Positions 1 to 7,003 of a DNA stretch of 26,162 nt are shown one piece after another. The stretch's first letter is position 1. Each line of letters begins with the position of its first letter. The stretch lies in IMG/VR virus record IMGVR_UViG_3300043409_001737, positions 1-26,162 of that record; one strand, given 5' to 3'. Origin of the DNA: a virus. Under the pieces are notes generated by a model, which was not told where the DNA came from, ran no database searches, and saw nothing but the letters and a program-made list of their open reading frames with translations. The translations under genes were made by a program, and so were the position numbers.

Positions 1-470
1 CCACAAACACTAACATCTGACATATTTATTGCTTCAAAATACTCCGTATATTTAAAAATATGATTGTTCAAATCAACATATATACTAATGGACTTATCAT
101 CTTCTTTAATTTTAAAAATTAATATATTATTTTTAACACTTACCTTTGCGAAATTGAATGCGTATACCATATTCCTGTTTTGTACTACGGTGATTTTTTT
201 ATTTTTAATATCAAAGAAGTAATAATACTGATCGTTAGTCTCACCTGAATTCATATACATGTCCAAACCACACAGAGATTTTTTGATATTAACCTTTTCC
301 TTATATACATAATAACTTGGTTGACTAAATGACATCGCAAAACCTTCTTTTTTTGCTTCATTAATATCAATTGTTTCATCTGCAATCGGCCATTCAAAAA
401 GAGACTTTTTTTGTGAATAACTTACAAATGTTAAAGTTAAGGAAGATAATAAAATTAAAATAGTTTTCAT
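1..470 (-). CDS. Secreted protein of unknown function, 3' end outside window
   Basis: The ATG is the complement of 468-470 and the frame stays open to the left edge, giving at least 156 residues. The first 20 residues (MKTILILLSSLTLTFVSYSQ) form a classic signal peptide: Lys, a hydrophobic core, then a cleavage region ending in SQ, a very common end in Bacteroidota signal peptides. The mature part is rich in Tyr, Asn and Lys with one visible pair of Cys residues. I recognise no domain. A well-formed TTG-N19-TATATTTG host-type promoter lies upstream, nearly identical to the one before the other secreted protein at 6315-6947, so the two are probably expressed together early in infection. An envelope or exclusion function is possible but not shown. 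Confidence 0.8.
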   Translation of the reverse strand, partial: MKTILILLSSLTLTFVSYSQKKSLFEWPIADETIDINEAKKEGFAMSFSQPSYYVYKEKVNIKKSLCGLDMYMNSGETNDQYYYFFDIKNKKITVVQNRNMVYAFNFAKVSVKNNILIFKIKEDDKSISIYVDLNNHIFKYTEYFEAINMSDVSVC

Positions 471-488
471 TTTGTTTGATTTATAATA

Positions 489-518
489 CAAATATAATAA
501 AAAATATTTAATTGCCAA
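489..518 (-). promoter_or_regulatory. Host-type Bacteroidota promoter
   Basis: Read on the minus strand, TTG (516-518) is followed by 19 bases and then TATATTTG (489-496), fitting the Bacteroidota primary sigma form TTG-N19/20-TAnnTTTG. It sits 18 bases before the start codon of the leftward secreted protein. A 23-base stretch covering the -7 element (488-510) matches 6968-6990 at 22 positions. Confidence 0.7.
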
Positions 519-538
519 ATATTTTATATAAAAAAACG

Positions 539-546
539 ATATTTAT
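539..546 (+). promoter_or_regulatory. ATATTTAT late-promoter-like motif
   Basis: ATATTTAT lies 21 bases before the ATG at 560, in the pattern repeated before other genes of this window. A T4-late-like TATAAATA also occurs at 548-555. Its position supports 560 rather than 512 as the start of the next gene. Confidence 0.5.
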
Positions 547-559
547 TTATAAATATAAT

Positions 560-1069
560 ATGAAAATTATAATTAAAGAGAGTCAGTTAAAGAGGTTGAT
601 GAATGAGATAGGTGGGTATGACGATGCAGAACTTATGGGTCAACATGCTGGAGAGATACAATCTAAGTTATTAATTATATTTACTGAAACTACTAATATA
701 TTAGCTGATTTTTTAAATGAAGCAAGTGAAGGTAATCTTACTAAAGAAAATTATTTATCATTTACTCAAAATATGACATATAAAGTAGAAAACGACTTAC
801 AGATAATAGATTCATTAATTGACGAGATATATATTGATGTCGATTACAAAGAATCAATTCTAAACTATAGAAAAGCTTTACAAATGTTTCAAAATAAGTT
901 AAGATTAATATATAATGATGGTTTAGGATTAGGACTAGATATGACTAAAAATGAATTATCTCAAATAATAATGGAAGAAATAGATATGTTGAGTACTTTA
1001 ATGGAACCATTAGCTATTTTATTCCAACAAATTCATAGTAGGTTTAGAAACAGACTAGGATTTAATTAA
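560..1069 (+). CDS. Unknown protein with N-terminal ESQ tag module
   Basis: A 169-residue protein. The open frame extends to an ATG at 512, but I chose 560 because it follows the ATATTTAT motif and because the protein then begins MKIIIKESQLKRLMNE, the same N-terminal module seen on several other proteins here. The rest is predicted to be mainly helical, with Leu/Ile heptad-like spacing and acidic patches; I recognise no family. The module ends in M-N-E before Ile-Gly-Gly, resembling the L/I-x-E sites cut by T4-type prohead proteases. It is the first gene of a rightward block. A virion internal protein is plausible by inference only. Confidence 0.8.
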   Translation: MKIIIKESQLKRLMNEIGGYDDAELMGQHAGEIQSKLLIIFTETTNILADFLNEASEGNLTKENYLSFTQNMTYKVENDLQIIDSLIDEIYIDVDYKESILNYRKALQMFQNKLRLIYNDGLGLGLDMTKNELSQIIMEEIDMLSTLMEPLAILFQQIHSRFRNRLGFN

Positions 1070-1095
1070 ATAATAAAGTTTTAAAAATTAAAATT

Positions 1096-1290
1096 ATGCA
1101 TAACGATCAAAAAGCACAAATGTATCACACCCTATTACTAACTCACGATAAATTAGATGGGCAAATTGCGGACATCAAATCAGAAGCTGCGGGAATGGAA
1201 TTAAATAAAGATCAAAAAAATAAATTATCCTTATTGGAGGCTCAGAAAGCGGATGTAGTTGAGAAGGCTAAGAAACTTTTTAATGTTTAA
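1096..1290 (+). CDS. Small helical coiled-coil protein
   Basis: A 64-residue protein, highly charged (many Lys, Asp, Glu) and with no Pro, so it likely forms one or two long helices. It contains repeated Leu-x-x-Leu-x-x-x-Gln type spacing (LSLLEAQKADVV). It lies 26 bases after the preceding gene and its end overlaps the start of the next by 8 bases, so all three are probably translated from one message. No family recognised. It does not carry the N-terminal tag module. Confidence 0.7.
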   Translation: MHNDQKAQMYHTLLLTHDKLDGQIADIKSEAAGMELNKDQKNKLSLLEAQKADVVEKAKKLFNV

Positions 1291-1765
1291 TTTAAAAAAA
1301 AATATTAAATTAATTTTAAAAGAAGAAGAAAATTTTCTTCACAATAGAGGTGCTAACGCCATATTACGGTTAAGACATCAAAATATATATAATTACGTAT
1401 TAGAAAGATATGGTGAAGAGTGGATGGAGGAAAATGAGTGGCCAGGATCTTTTGATACGTTTATATATAGGATAAAAAACGGATTTCCTGACACAAACTC
1501 ATCAATAGAGTTTGCTAGAATTTGTAACCCAGATGAAAATCCTTTAGTAGAGGGTACAGGTGTAGAATATTGTCTTAAAATTGTTACTAATTACATATTA
1601 AATTATGGGTCGGATAAGAAACACCATTACGATGTAATTAAAACAGATGAAATAGGTAAAAGTAAATTATATGATACCCTAAAAGGAATTTCTCTATCCG
1701 ATATTCCAAAGATTTTCGGTATAGGGGGAAATTATTATATTATCAAAAACGACTTACTTAACTAA
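1283..1765 (+). CDS. Unknown protein with divergent N-terminal tag
   Basis: A 160-residue protein. The frame is open from 1259, but ATG 1283 is preferred: it overlaps the previous stop by 8 bases, and the product begins with MFNLKKNIKLILKEEEN, a degenerate version of the N-terminal module with an L-K-E site. The body is of mixed composition with several Trp and Tyr in the first half (EEWMEENEWPGSFDTFIYR). No domain recognised. Its 3' end overlaps the stop of the leftward HNH gene by 12 bases (convergent genes). Confidence 0.7.
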   Translation: MFNLKKNIKLILKEEENFLHNRGANAILRLRHQNIYNYVLERYGEEWMEENEWPGSFDTFIYRIKNGFPDTNSSIEFARICNPDENPLVEGTGVEYCLKIVTNYILNYGSDKKHHYDVIKTDEIGKSKLYDTLKGISLSDIPKIFGIGGNYYIIKNDLLN

Positions 1766-2161
1766 CCTTTTTATTTTACGTAAAGACTTCAATGAATCAC
1801 TTGTGATAGTAGATCCTTTCTTAATGTTCTCCTCAAAAGGGATAAAACGTAAGTTTTTGATGTTTCCTATCTTTTCAGGTGATATATTTTCTTTAAACCC
1901 CATAGAAATTGGATAAATGTGATCCAAATGATAACTTTTCCACCCTCTTTTATCAGAATTCTCTAAAATATATAGTGGCTGACTCTCAGTTACCTCCCAA
2001 ACCATCGCATAATACAATTTTTTGTCTAAATCTTTAAGATTTTTTATCTTTTGTTTGATTTTTGGATATTTTTTACAAATAATCTTAATTTCTTTTTTTA
2101 TTTTTTCAGAAATATTGTCTTTATTTACAATTTTTTTCTTATTTTTGAGGGGTCTATTCAT
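1754..2161 (-). CDS. HNH endonuclease
   Basis: A 135-residue protein; the frame runs further upstream, but ATG 2159-2161 is the start that avoids overlapping the divergent lysozyme gene. Residues 78-115 carry the HNH beta-beta-alpha signature: HLDHIYPIS (Asp80-His81), then GF, PEKIGN, the conserved Asn in NLRFIP and a final EENIKKGS. The first 45 residues are very Lys-rich and probably bind DNA. Free-standing HNH nucleases in phages usually cut DNA as homing endonucleases. It is the only leftward gene within a rightward block, which fits a mobile insertion, though I see no terminal repeats. The cognate cut site is unknown. Confidence 0.8.
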   Translation of the reverse strand: MNRPLKNKKKIVNKDNISEKIKKEIKIICKKYPKIKQKIKNLKDLDKKLYYAMVWEVTESQPLYILENSDKRGWKSYHLDHIYPISMGFKENISPEKIGNIKNLRFIPFEENIKKGSTITSDSLKSLRKIKRLVK

Positions 2162-2179
2162 AAAAGATAGTATATTGTT

Positions 2180-2187
2180 ATATTTAT
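2180..2187 (+). promoter_or_regulatory. ATATTTAT late-promoter-like motif
   Basis: ATATTTAT lies 25 bases before the lysozyme ATG at 2205. The stretch around it (about 2181-2198) is close to a palindrome, so it might also serve the divergent HNH gene. Confidence 0.5.
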
Positions 2188-2204
2188 ATAATAAATAGTT
2201 AGAA

Positions 2205-3059
2205 ATGCGTATAATTATAACGGAAACACAACTTAATAGAGTGTTATTAAATGAAACGAAACAAGAGGTTATAACTGATGAATACCTAAATAAGGCAGTT
2301 AGTGTGGTTAAAAAATTAATTTCTAGAGGGTTTAGTATAGATAAATCTTGTGCAATAGCAGGTAATATGTGGGCAGAATCACAATTTGATGCAGCAATAG
2401 AAAGCTCTAATGGGGCAATAGGATTAATGCAGTGGTTAGGTGACAGAAAAAGGGCATTAATTAACTTTGCAACACATAAAGAATCTAAATGGTCTAATGA
2501 AAATACACAATTAGATTTTATAAAACTAGAATTAGTAGATGGGTACAAATTAAGTAATGGTAAACATATACCTAATTTACCTAAAGATATAAAATCTTCC
2601 GATGAATATGAAGTTAATAACTTTAATTCAGCTATGAAAGCGGATACAATACAAAAAAAGGCAGTTAAATTTGCGGAATTAGTAGAAAGATGTGGTGGTT
2701 GTGGTGGTACTATTGATATAAGGAAGTTATCTGCAAAAAGAATTCATGATTATATAGCAGGTACTTATGTACCCACAAATAAAAAAGAAACTAAACCAGT
2801 AGAAAAAAAACAAAGTAGTGGTTCTAATAAAATAGGTACTATAGTATCCCCTAAAAAAAATGGTGATGGTTATGTAAATGTTAGAGTAAAAGCTAATAGA
2901 GATAGTGAGAGAATTGTTAAGATATCATCTCCCAGTAAAATTGGTAAGGTTACAGAAGAAAAAACTGATGGTGACGGAAATAAATGGTATAAGATTACTT
3001 TGGATAAAAAAGTAGGTGATTATACAAGCGGATGGGTTAGATCCGATATGGTAGAATAA
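2205..3059 (+). CDS. Phage tail-type lysozyme with N-terminal tag and SH3-like C-terminus
   Basis: A 284-residue predicted peptidoglycan hydrolase. Residues 1-17 are the shared N-terminal module (MRIIITETQLNRVLLNE). Residues about 27-175 fit the phage tail-lysozyme family (Phage_lysozyme2): AIAGNMWAESQFDAA with likely catalytic Glu58, then GAIGLMQWLGDRK and a TQLDFIKLEL helix. A Lys/Ser-rich linker (190-209) leads to an SH3b-like domain (211-284; YVNVRVKAN, then WYKI and SGWVRSDMV) likely to bind the cell wall. There is no signal peptide or holin nearby, so it is more likely carried in the virion than used as the main lysis enzyme. The tag may be cut after LLNE during head maturation; that is inference. 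Confidence 0.85.
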   Translation: MRIIITETQLNRVLLNETKQEVITDEYLNKAVSVVKKLISRGFSIDKSCAIAGNMWAESQFDAAIESSNGAIGLMQWLGDRKRALINFATHKESKWSNENTQLDFIKLELVDGYKLSNGKHIPNLPKDIKSSDEYEVNNFNSAMKADTIQKKAVKFAELVERCGGCGGTIDIRKLSAKRIHDYIAGTYVPTNKKETKPVEKKQSSGSNKIGTIVSPKKNGDGYVNVRVKANRDSERIVKISSPSKIGKVTEEKTDGDGNKWYKITLDKKVGDYTSGWVRSDMVE

Positions 3060-3076
3060 TTTTTTAAAAAAATCTA

Positions 3077-3084
3077 ATATTTAT
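3077..3084 (+). promoter_or_regulatory. ATATTTAT late-promoter-like motif
   Basis: ATATTTAT lies 25 bases before the ATG at 3102 and overlaps a T4-late-like TATAAATA at 3082-3089. Confidence 0.5.
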
Positions 3085-3101
3085 AAATAAATAAAATTTT
3101 T

Positions 3102-4730
3102 ATGAAAATAATAATTAAAGAAAGTCAATATAAAGTTCTATTAAGAGAAGATAGAGTTCAATTTTTGAAAACACAGAATGTTATTGATCCTAAGATGTTG
3201 GATGCATCGGTAGAGGGGTCTGACGAAAAGGATGATGTTAGAAAACCAGGAGGTATGGATCCTAACAAACCTACAATTGAACCGATTGAGGATCATAACG
3301 GTATTGATATTGCATACTTAGTAAAAAGTAAAAAAGGGAAACAATCAGTTAAGTTAAGTGAAGAAATTTTTAACGATATTGTGGAAGCGGACCCATCACC
3401 AAATAAACAATATGTCCAATGGATGATTCAAGTATTTATGAGACATATTAATGAGGGAGATAATGAACAAGCAATTAGATTTTTAAGTGAAGATTTACCT
3501 GAGGCTAATGAATTTTTAACCGTATTTGATTCAGTTAAAAATAAAAAAGTATTTAAAAGATCTGCGCCTAATAGACCTAACGCACCACAAGACGTTACAA
3601 ATATCAATCAATATAATGATTTAGCTCATTTATATTCGGTAGTGAGTCCATTTATAGGGACAGAAGACGATGAGGAAGGTGAAGAAGGTGAAAGTAAGTT
3701 ATGGAAAAAATTAAAAAAATATGTTGACTTAGGTGAAGCTAAATTAGTATATAGAGATAATGATGTATTAATTTATACACCGTTAACAATAGAATCTAGT
3801 TGTGATCCTTTAGGACCACTGGCATCATGGTGTACTAGGAGGGAAGGTAATACTTATTTCGATTCTTATAGGAGAAATAACCCAAAACCTGATGGTAGTT
3901 TATCCGATTACTATGTGATAATGCCAAAAAAATTATTCGATGGGGATGACGAGGGTGGTTTATACCCACTACAATTTCATTTTGAGTCTAACCAAATACA
4001 TGATAAAGGTAATTCTTCTATCGAAAGATCAGGAAAATTAACACAAGTACTTGATAGATTTTCAGGAATGAAAACATTCTTCCAAAAAGAACTAGGTAAA
4101 CTAGTTGAGATGGACATTAGAAAGGGTACTGGTTTAATGGATAGTCATTATATTAAGTATTTAAATATGTTTGGTGGAAAAGTTCAGGATCATGTTAGTG
4201 GTGAAGCGTATAGTGAAGGTGTTGTAAACATTAAAAAATTAGCGTCTCAAACAACTGGACCATTACAATCTAACAAATACTTACAATGGTTAATGCAAAA
4301 TACTGAGGGGGTAATTATTACAGATTATTTAGATACTGAAAATACTAAAGCTTTAGATTTTTCTAATCTATCGTTGAAGAGGTTACCAGATTTATCTAAA
4401 TTTTCTTCTTTAGAAAGAATTACCGCTAATAGTTGTGGTTTAGAATCCTTACCACCAATCAATCATTTACCTATTGATAGTAAATTAAATGTTATCATTG
4501 CTAAAGATAATAACATTAAAGAAGCTCCTCTAACTGGATACGAAAAATTGACAGACTTATTCTTATTGAATTTGTCTAACAACCCAATTAAAAAATTCAA
4601 TAAAGATATTGCAATAGAAATGTTTGGTAATGGGTTGGTGATGTTAACTATCGATCAAGATAAATTAGATGGACAGAGTGCAAAAGATTTTTTAGAATTT
4701 ACGGAAATGACTAAAGATGGTTTACTATAA
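3102..4730 (+). CDS. Tagged protein with WCT-motif domain and leucine-rich repeats
   Basis: A 542-residue protein in four parts. Residues 1-16 (MKIIIKESQYKVLLRE) are the shared N-terminal tag. Residues 80-200 are helical with an acidic loop (EDDEEGEEGE). Residues about 210-335 hold a domain with ASWCTRREGNTYFDSY, DYYVIMPKKLF and PLQFHFESNQIHD; I know this WCT...LYxI...Q.H.E..Q..D pattern from other phage proteins but know no proven activity for it. Residues about 417-500 are leucine-rich repeats (LDFSNLSLKRLPDL, LFLLNLSNNPIKKF), a protein-binding fold. Cys and His residues in the WCT domain could be catalytic or structural. The layout (tag, putative enzymatic domain, binding repeats) would suit an injected effector, but that is speculation. 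Confidence 0.8.
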   Translation: MKIIIKESQYKVLLREDRVQFLKTQNVIDPKMLDASVEGSDEKDDVRKPGGMDPNKPTIEPIEDHNGIDIAYLVKSKKGKQSVKLSEEIFNDIVEADPSPNKQYVQWMIQVFMRHINEGDNEQAIRFLSEDLPEANEFLTVFDSVKNKKVFKRSAPNRPNAPQDVTNINQYNDLAHLYSVVSPFIGTEDDEEGEEGESKLWKKLKKYVDLGEAKLVYRDNDVLIYTPLTIESSCDPLGPLASWCTRREGNTYFDSYRRNNPKPDGSLSDYYVIMPKKLFDGDDEGGLYPLQFHFESNQIHDKGNSSIERSGKLTQVLDRFSGMKTFFQKELGKLVEMDIRKGTGLMDSHYIKYLNMFGGKVQDHVSGEAYSEGVVNIKKLASQTTGPLQSNKYLQWLMQNTEGVIITDYLDTENTKALDFSNLSLKRLPDLSKFSSLERITANSCGLESLPPINHLPIDSKLNVIIAKDNNIKEAPLTGYEKLTDLFLLNLSNNPIKKFNKDIAIEMFGNGLVMLTIDQDKLDGQSAKDFLEFTEMTKDGLL

Positions 4731-4767
4731 TAATAAATTAAATAATATAAAATAAAAAATATATAAA

Positions 4768-4920
4768 ATGGAAAGAAGTAAAAAAACAATTAGATTAACT
4801 GAATCAGAAATGGTTAATCTTATAGAGACTATTGTTAATGAAGTTAAAAGAGAAAAAATAAATCAAATCTCAGAATCTAGAAAATTTTCAGGGAGAAGAA
4901 CTAATAGAAGAAGTTACTAA
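4768..4920 (+). CDS. 50-residue protein made almost entirely of the tag module
   Basis: ATG at 4768, TAA at 4918-4920. The first 25 residues contain TIRLTESEMVNLIETIVNE, the long RLTES form of the N-terminal module that I recall from other environmental phage proteins. Residues 30-50 are Arg/Ser/Lys-rich (SGRRTNRRSY). The gene sits 37 bases after the LRR protein and 5 bases before the next start, so it is part of the same message. A tag fused only to a basic tail resembles T4 internal proteins, small basic proteins packed in the head; that comparison is inference. A second I-S-E site occurs near residue 36. Confidence 0.7.
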   Translation: MERSKKTIRLTESEMVNLIETIVNEVKREKINQISESRKFSGRRTNRRSY

Positions 4921-4925
4921 GATTT

Positions 4926-6296
4926 ATGAAAAAAAATTTACCAATAACTTTAAATGAAGAAATTAATAGGATAAAAAGACTTATGGAATTTACCATAAGT
5001 GAAAATTCACATGATGTTTTATCTGAACAAGGTACCAAAGGATGGAAATTGGGTTTGAAATTTTGGCCTAATTCAAAAGGTTTTGGGTCAGGTGGATTCA
5101 CTTTTAATACAAGTAAAGGTAGAAGTAGACACTGGGGTGTTCAAATTGGTAAAGAAGGTAGTCAAGTTGTTGATGAGAAGGGTTATAAAGGTAAGATTGA
5201 GACTGACCCATTAGATGATGAGTTGACAGGATGGAAAGAATTTTTGACTACAGATGGTAATATGGTTAAAAGAATGTCATCAACAAGTAAGGGTAATTGG
5301 CAAACTTTAAAAGATGATCCTGAACATATTGGGTACGCGGTTTATTCATTAGAAGAATTTAATAGGACGTTTGACGAATATAAATGGCAATATGTATTCT
5401 GTAATACTGAAGACGGTATTATACAGGAATTAAAAGATTTACCTAAACCACCTGATGAAGATAAAGTACCAAGTAATTTTAACTCAGTTAGTTTACCTAT
5501 AGAGTTTCCTGTTAATGGTCCGTCAAATACATTTTTTGAGGACAATAAATGGGTACCTACACAAGCATTCTCAGATAGTTTAGAACAAGAGGTTTTATCA
5601 CCACTAAGAGAAATTAAAGCAGGTTTAAATGTACCAGAAGGAGAACCTACATTTTTCTTAGAGGAATTAGAAATAATAACATCTTGTTCTAGATTCAGAA
5701 ATACTGGAGATGCCAAAGATTTAACATTTAAAAAATTATCGGAAAATAGGAATAATGCTGCAAAAGATTTTATTTATAGTAAACTTAAAGAAATAGGTGT
5801 ACTAATAGATAGTGAAACAAGTATATCACAAAATTCTGATGGTGAAAATGGTGATGGTTCATCAGGACCAAATACACCTAGTGGGTTATTTGTTGCAACG
5901 GATGGAAAAGAATCAACTGCATTACCACCTAATTCCTCAAAATCAAATGATGAAAGAGACAAATACGGTTCCCCTTTAAAAGATAAGACATCATATGATG
6001 ATTATAAATATTGTATTGCAGGAATGTCAATTTTGGCAAATACTAAATATCAAAAACCTGATCCAAAAGAAGGTAGTGAAGAAGATGATGGATCAAAAAT
6101 GGAAGTAGTAACCATTGACATACCGACAAAAGAATATAATGTTAGTTTTTACAGTAAACCAAAATATATTGGGATTTCTTTCAGATTACCTGAAATAATT
6201 GTAAGATGGAATAAAAGAAATAAAAGACACAGGAAATTTAAATTATTTAAAAGTAAAAAGAAGAAATTACGTACAACGAAGTGTATGAAATGGTAA
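4926..6296 (+). CDS. Tagged protein with OmpA-like peptidoglycan-binding region
   Basis: A 456-residue protein that starts 5 bases after the previous stop. The N-terminus (ITLNEEINRIKRLMEF) is another version of the tag seen in phages, followed by a V-L-S-E site at residues 31-34. Residues about 185-293 resemble an OmpA C-terminal domain: PIEFPVNG strand, IITSCSRFRNTGD in place of the usual GHTD-x-x-G loop, then KLSENRNNAAKDFI matching the LSERRAxAVxxYL helix. Asp/Arg ligand positions are only partly kept, so wall binding is uncertain. Residues 305-345 are a Gly/Ser/Asn-rich linker, and the last 30 residues are strongly basic (RNKRHRKFKLFKSKKKK), possibly binding nucleic acid. It ends the block just before a terminator. 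Confidence 0.6.
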   Translation: MKKNLPITLNEEINRIKRLMEFTISENSHDVLSEQGTKGWKLGLKFWPNSKGFGSGGFTFNTSKGRSRHWGVQIGKEGSQVVDEKGYKGKIETDPLDDELTGWKEFLTTDGNMVKRMSSTSKGNWQTLKDDPEHIGYAVYSLEEFNRTFDEYKWQYVFCNTEDGIIQELKDLPKPPDEDKVPSNFNSVSLPIEFPVNGPSNTFFEDNKWVPTQAFSDSLEQEVLSPLREIKAGLNVPEGEPTFFLEELEIITSCSRFRNTGDAKDLTFKKLSENRNNAAKDFIYSKLKEIGVLIDSETSISQNSDGENGDGSSGPNTPSGLFVATDGKESTALPPNSSKSNDERDKYGSPLKDKTSYDDYKYCIAGMSILANTKYQKPDPKEGSEEDDGSKMEVVTIDIPTKEYNVSFYSKPKYIGISFRLPEIIVRWNKRNKRHRKFKLFKSKKKKLRTTKCMKW

Positions 6297-6303
6297 AAAT
6301 AAT

Positions 6304-6329
6304 AAGGGGGGTGATTAACCCCCTTTTTT
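6304..6329 (+). terminator. Rho-independent terminator
   Basis: A 7-bp stem (AAGGGGG with CCCCCTT), an 8-base loop, then a run of T. It follows the stop of the OmpA-like gene by 7 bases. The 3' arm lies inside the last codons of the convergent CAP-like gene, so it separates two converging transcripts. Confidence 0.85.
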
Positions 6330-6947
6330 GTTTCTATATTGTAATACCACAATTATCTCAGTGTTTCTATAATCTAAACCAAACCCTATTTCAAAATTAC
6401 TACATATATGAATTAAATCCGATGAGTGTGCAGGGCAAATAGAAAGTGCGTCATATATACAATCTGCCAATACTTTATTAATGTCCATTGTATCAGACAC
6501 CATAGTTAATTGGGTATATGGGATACTACAAATTCCTTCACTTATCCACTCAGATTCTTTTTTAAGTGGATGTTCTAAGATATTAGAGTGTTCTGCAATC
6601 ATAATATGAGGTATTTGTTTAACCCATTCAGTTGCCTTTTCAGTTAAAATCTTATTTTCTGTTGCAGTACTTAACTTGTGTTCTTTTCTAAATTGATTGA
6701 ATGAGGGTAGTAAATAAGACACAACTTTATCTTTATCTATTTTATCTCTAACAGGTATAAAATTCATTTTAAAGTATTTACTATCCTTTGGGTAAATTAC
6801 TCCAACTAAAGAATCACCATATCCCTTATATTCGACTCTCCACACATCAGAACTAAAAGGAATAGACTTATAACCATGATAAACTATGTTCTGAGACATT
6901 ACTATAAATGACTTTAATAACAAAGTAATTAATATTATTTTCTTCAT
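6315..6947 (-). CDS. Secreted CAP/SCP-like protein
   Basis: A 210-residue protein with a signal peptide (MKKIILITLLLKSFIVMSQ, Bacteroidota-style SQ end). From about residue 85 the pattern fits the CAP (SCP/PR-1) fold: FNQFRKEHKLSTA, helix with EKATEWVK, a His in IAEHSN, SEGICSIP in the GEN-like position, ICPAHSSDL matching the S-x-x-H helix, and a closing FEIGFGLDYRNTEIIVVLQY strand pair (IGxG...Q). Bacterial CAP proteins act outside the cytoplasm, some as peptidases, many without a known role. A phage-encoded secreted copy could alter the host envelope. The promoter is host-type and almost the same as that of the leftward gene at 1-470. The family call is moderate because overall similarity is low. 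Confidence 0.6.
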   Translation of the reverse strand: MKKIILITLLLKSFIVMSQNIVYHGYKSIPFSSDVWRVEYKGYGDSLVGVIYPKDSKYFKMNFIPVRDKIDKDKVVSYLLPSFNQFRKEHKLSTATENKILTEKATEWVKQIPHIMIAEHSNILEHPLKKESEWISEGICSIPYTQLTMVSDTMDINKVLADCIYDALSICPAHSSDLIHICSNFEIGFGLDYRNTEIIVVLQYRNKKGG

Positions 6948-6968
6948 ATCGATATAGTTTTATAAAAA

Positions 6969-6999
6969 CAAATATAATAAGAAATATTTATCCTACCAA
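6969..6999 (-). promoter_or_regulatory. Host-type Bacteroidota promoter
   Basis: On the minus strand TTG (6997-6999), 20 bases, then TATATTTG (6969-6976), 21 bases before the CAP-like start codon. The surrounding 23 bases (6968-6990) match 488-510 at 22 of 23 positions, pointing to co-regulation or a duplicated control region. Confidence 0.7.
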
Positions 7000-7003
7000 A
7001 TTT

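Noticed and set aside
512-559. Upstream start ATG at 512 for the first rightward gene
   Set aside because: It would begin before the ATATTTAT motif and inside the opposing promoter, and adds 16 residues in front of the conserved tag; 560 fits better.
2162-2548. Longer form of the HNH gene reaching 2548
   Set aside because: The extra part is antisense to the well-supported lysozyme gene and lacks HNH features; ATG at 2161 is sufficient.
5342-5716. Leftward open frame within the OmpA-like gene
   Set aside because: Composition (Ser/Leu-rich) is that of an antisense shadow of a real coding region, with no motif or leader.
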